Positions 61,787-64,000 of a DNA stretch of 64,000 nt are shown piece after piece (position 1 is the stretch's first letter; each line of letters opens with the position of its first letter). The translations under genes and the position numbers were made by a program. The notes beneath the pieces are model-generated. The model was not told the DNA's origin. It was given only the letters and a program-made list of their open reading frames with translations, and ran no database searches. This DNA comes from Stenotrophomonas hibiscicola ATCC 19867 (GTDB taxonomy: Bacteria > Pseudomonadota > Gammaproteobacteria > Xanthomonadales > Xanthomonadaceae): assembly GCF_000382065.1 (NCBI RefSeq), contig NZ_KB907500.1:124001-188000 (forward strand), given 5' to 3'.

Positions 61787-61865
61787 CGTCGATCTCCGGG
61801 GGCAGCATGCGCCCTTATCCCACCGCCGATGTGAAGCGCGCGCGTATTTTCTGGGTGGACCTGAC

Positions 61866-61955
61866 GGGGTGATCGTCGGCTGGGTGGTTGCCGACTGGGT
61901 GATTGTCGGCTGGGTGATTGTCGGCTGGGTGATTGTCGGCTGGGTGATTGTCGGC
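61866..61955. repeat. 15-bp tandem repeat, six copies
   Basis: Six units of TGGGTGATTGTCGGC: the first two diverged (GGGGTGATCGTCGGC, TGGGTGGTTGCCGAC) and the last four identical (61896-61955). A seventh partial unit merges into the SMAG element at 61956. It lies between the gcd start and the end of gyrA, in the 373-bp stretch (61787-62159) without a gene, which otherwise holds the gcd promoter region, one SMAG dimer and a hairpin. Confidence 0.9.
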
Positions 61956-61958
61956 TGG

Positions 61959-62044
61959 GTAGAGTCGACTGGTAGTCGACTATCGCGCGCAGCGCGGGCT
62001 TTTCATCGCCCTGCGCAGAGCAGTCGACTGACAGTCGACTCTAC
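61959..62044. repeat. SMAG dimer downstream of gyrA
   Basis: GTAGAGTCGACTGGTAGTCGAC (61959-61980), linker TATCGCGCGCAGCGCGGGCT, spacer, then AGTCGACTGACAGTCGACTCTAC ending at 62044. Terminal 11-12 bp are perfect inverse complements. Near-identical to the 59139 copy. Confidence 0.85.
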
Positions 62045-62107
62045 CGCAGCGATCGGAGGGTCCGCAGCGATCGGAGAATCCACCACGACTGGAAGATCCG
62101 CAGAAAT

Positions 62108-62136
62108 GACGACGCCGGCACAGGGCCGGCGTCGTC
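62108..62136 (-). terminator. Terminator of gyrA
   Basis: A perfect 12-bp stem (GACGACGCCGGC/GCCGGCGTCGTC) with a 5-nt loop, 23 bp downstream of the gyrA stop. The T-run is short. Confidence 0.7.
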
Positions 62137-62159
62137 GGGTACCTCTCACAGCGGCAGGG

Positions 62160-64000
62160 TCATTCCTGCGCGGCGTCCTCGCTGCTGGCCGCAGCCGGTG
62201 CGCCGTCGGTCGTGGCGGGGGTGGCGACCGCCACCTCGTCCTCGTCCTCATCGATCGAGGCATCCAAGCGCTCCACCGCCTGCAGCTTCTCATCCTTGGA
62301 CAGACGGATCAGGGTGACGCCCTGGGTGTTGCGGCCGACGCGGCTGATTTCCGAGCCACGCGTACGCACCAGGGTGCCGCCATCGGAGATCAGCAGGACT
62401 TCGTCATTCGAGCCCATCAGCACCGCAGCAACCAACTTGCCGTTGCGCTCGGTGGTCTGGATGCCGATCACGCCCTGGGTGCCACGGCCCTTGCGCGGGT
62501 AGTCCGGCAGCGGGGTGCGCTTGCCGTAGCCGTTCTCGGTAGCGGTCAGGATGTACTGCACGCTGGCGTCATCGGCACTATCGATCACCGCATCGCCATT
62601 GGCGGTGGCTTCCTCGACACCGTTGTCGTCCTCGTTCTCGTCCTCGATGCCACCGGCACTTTCGGCCACGATCAGGCTGACCACTTCCTCGCCGGCCGGC
62701 ATCTTGATGCCACGCACGCCGGTTGCGGTACGGCCCATCGAGCGGACTTTGTCCTCGCCGAAGCGCACGGTCTTGCCATTGGAGGCGAACAGCAGGATGT
62801 CGCGCTGGCCGTCGGTCAGGCCGACGCCGACCAGGGCATCGCCCTCATCGAGATTGATCGCGATCTTGCCGCGGGCCAGGCGGAAGGCGAACTCGCCCAG
62901 CGGGGTCTTCTTGACCGTACCGTTCTTCGTGGCAAAGAACACGAACTGGCCATCGGCGTACTCGCGCACCGGCAGCACGGCCTGCACGCGTTCGCCCGGT
63001 TCCAGCGGAATCCAGTTGATGATCGGACGGCCACGGGCGTTGGAACCCGCTTCCGGCAGCTGGTAGACCGGCAGCCAGAACACCTTGCCCGAACTGGTGA
63101 AGGTCAGCAGCGTATCGTGCGTGTTGACCAGCCACAGCTGTTCGATGAAATCCTCTTCCTTGGTCGCCGCCGCACTGCGACCACGGCCGCCGCGGCGCTG
63201 CGCGCGGTACACGCTGACCGGCTGGCGCTTCACGTAGCCGGCGTGGGACACGGTGACCACCACGTCTTCCGGCGCGATCAGGTCCAGGATGTCCAGGTCT
63301 TCTTCGCTGTGGCGGATTTCGGTGCGACGTTCGTCGCCGAACTCGGCCTTGACGTTGACCAGCTCCTCGCGGATGACCTGCAGCAGGCGATCGGGATCTT
63401 CCAGGATGTGGATCAGCCCGGCGATCACTTCCAGCAGCTGCTTGTACTCGTCGGTCAGGCGGTCCTGCTCCAGCCCGGTCAGGCGGTGCAGGCGCATTTC
63501 CAGGATCTGGGTGGCCTGGATCTCGGTCAGCTGGTAGCCGCCCTCGACCAGGCCGACGCCCTTGGGCAGGTCTTCAGGACGCGATGCTTCGGCACCGGCG
63601 GCACCCAGCATCGCACCGACCAGGCCCGGCTCCCACACGCGTGCCAGCATGCGCTCGCGGGCTTCATTCGGGTTCGGCGAGGTCTTGATCAGTTCGATCA
63701 TCTCGTCGATGTTGGCCAGCGCGACGGTCAGGCCTTCCAGCACATGGGCACGGGCGCGCGCCTTGCGCAGCTCGAACACGGTGCGGCGGGTGACCACTTC
63801 GCGACGGTGGCGGACGAACGCCTCCAGCATCTGCTTCAGATTCATCAACTGCGGGCGGCCGTCGACCAGCGCCACCATGTTGATGCCGAACACCGATTCC
63901 ATCTGCGTCTGCTGGTACAGGTTGTTCAGCACAACCTCGGCAGATTCGCCGCGCTTGATCTCGATGTAGATGCGCATGCCGTCCTTGTCGGACTCATCGC
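62160..64000 (-). CDS. gyrA: DNA gyrase subunit A, C-terminal part (5' end outside the window)
   Basis: About 613 residues of the type II topoisomerase subunit that introduces negative supercoils. Reading starts at DESDKDGMRIYIEIKR, which corresponds to roughly residue 310-320 of other GyrA proteins, so the N-terminal winged helix, catalytic Tyr and quinolone-resistance region lie beyond 64000. Present are the coiled-coil/tower parts, the GyrA box QRRGGRG at the start of the C-terminal beta-pinwheel (the motif for DNA wrapping), and pinwheel blades with repeated acidic and G-K/R signatures. The tail (DEDEDEVAVATPATTDG) is acidic and Ala-rich. Confidence 0.97.
   Translation of the reverse strand, partial: DESDKDGMRIYIEIKRGESAEVVLNNLYQQTQMESVFGINMVALVDGRPQLMNLKQMLEAFVRHRREVVTRRTVFELRKARARAHVLEGLTVALANIDEMIELIKTSPNPNEARERMLARVWEPGLVGAMLGAAGAEASRPEDLPKGVGLVEGGYQLTEIQATQILEMRLHRLTGLEQDRLTDEYKQLLEVIAGLIHILEDPDRLLQVIREELVNVKAEFGDERRTEIRHSEEDLDILDLIAPEDVVVTVSHAGYVKRQPVSVYRAQRRGGRGRSAAATKEEDFIEQLWLVNTHDTLLTFTSSGKVFWLPVYQLPEAGSNARGRPIINWIPLEPGERVQAVLPVREYADGQFVFFATKNGTVKKTPLGEFAFRLARGKIAINLDEGDALVGVGLTDGQRDILLFASNGKTVRFGEDKVRSMGRTATGVRGIKMPAGEEVVSLIVAESAGGIEDENEDDNGVEEATANGDAVIDSADDASVQYILTATENGYGKRTPLPDYPRKGRGTQGVIGIQTTERNGKLVAAVLMGSNDEVLLISDGGTLVRTRGSEISRVGRNTQGVTLIRLSKDEKLQAVERLDASIDEDEDEVAVATPATTDGAPAAASSEDAAQE

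Noticed and set aside
58410..62044. CRISPR array from the repeated GTCGACTCTACC sequences
   Set aside because: The repeats are palindromic GTAG elements with unequal spacing and no unique spacers of constant length, and no cas genes are present.
62160..64000. Quinolone-resistance mutation in gyrA
   Set aside because: The quinolone-resistance region lies beyond the right edge and cannot be seen.

Overview
The window looks like chromosome of Stenotrophomonas, most likely the S. maltophilia group (Xanthomonadaceae). The reasons are high GC, the gene content (serC-pheA-aroA, a hutFC/hutIHGU locus with the two-step formimidoylglutamate route, membrane glucose dehydrogenase, gyrA) and many palindromic elements beginning or ending in GTAG that fit the SMAG repeat family of that species group. 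The assignment is by recognition, not by a database search.

Layout. 1-8.0 kb: a Fur-boxed TonB-dependent siderophore receptor, two overlapping lipoprotein genes, a divergent HxlR regulator/acuI-type reductase pair, and a large UvrD-like helicase with an apparent nuclease insertion and a C-terminal zinc ribbon. 8.06-16.1 kb: an ~8 kb lower-GC island inserted at the 3' end of tRNA-Ser(UGA). It is bounded by a 15-bp direct repeat and carries a tyrosine integrase, four minus-strand genes for envelope or small proteins, an XRE regulator with a helical partner, a serine recombinase, a single-gene ATPase-TOPRIM protein resembling fused PARIS anti-phage systems, and a small HUH endonuclease with a divergent partner. 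16.3-28.5 kb: a DUF4241 protein, LysR/azoreductase, serS, two TonB-like proteins, the serC-pheA-aroA operon, an FHA protein and two polyhydroxyalkanoate-granule-type proteins. 28.7-37.3 kb: an Mrr-like membrane protein and the complete histidine utilisation locus. 37.4-58.4 kb: mixed chromosomal genes, including immunity-protein-like genes, a serine hydrolase, a second TonB-dependent receptor, a membrane gene cluster with two tandem paralogues, a TetR/thioesterase pair with twin operators, SGNH hydrolase, M3 and S9 peptidases, an Imm26-like two-gene cassette and a HipA-like/DUF3037 pair. 58.4-64 kb: a REP-associated tyrosine transposase between GTAG repeats, gcd, a 15-bp minisatellite, and the C-terminal two thirds of gyrA running off the right edge.

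How the genes work together. The hut locus converts histidine to glutamate plus formate (HutH, HutU, HutI, HutF, HutG) under HutC. serC, pheA and aroA feed serine and aromatic amino acid synthesis. The tRNA-Ser island is the main accessory region: the ATPase-TOPRIM gene, the XRE pair and the HUH gene are its likely defence and mobility cargo, and both ends carry the same pair of GGGAACA boxes at the same spacing, which look like integrase arm sites.
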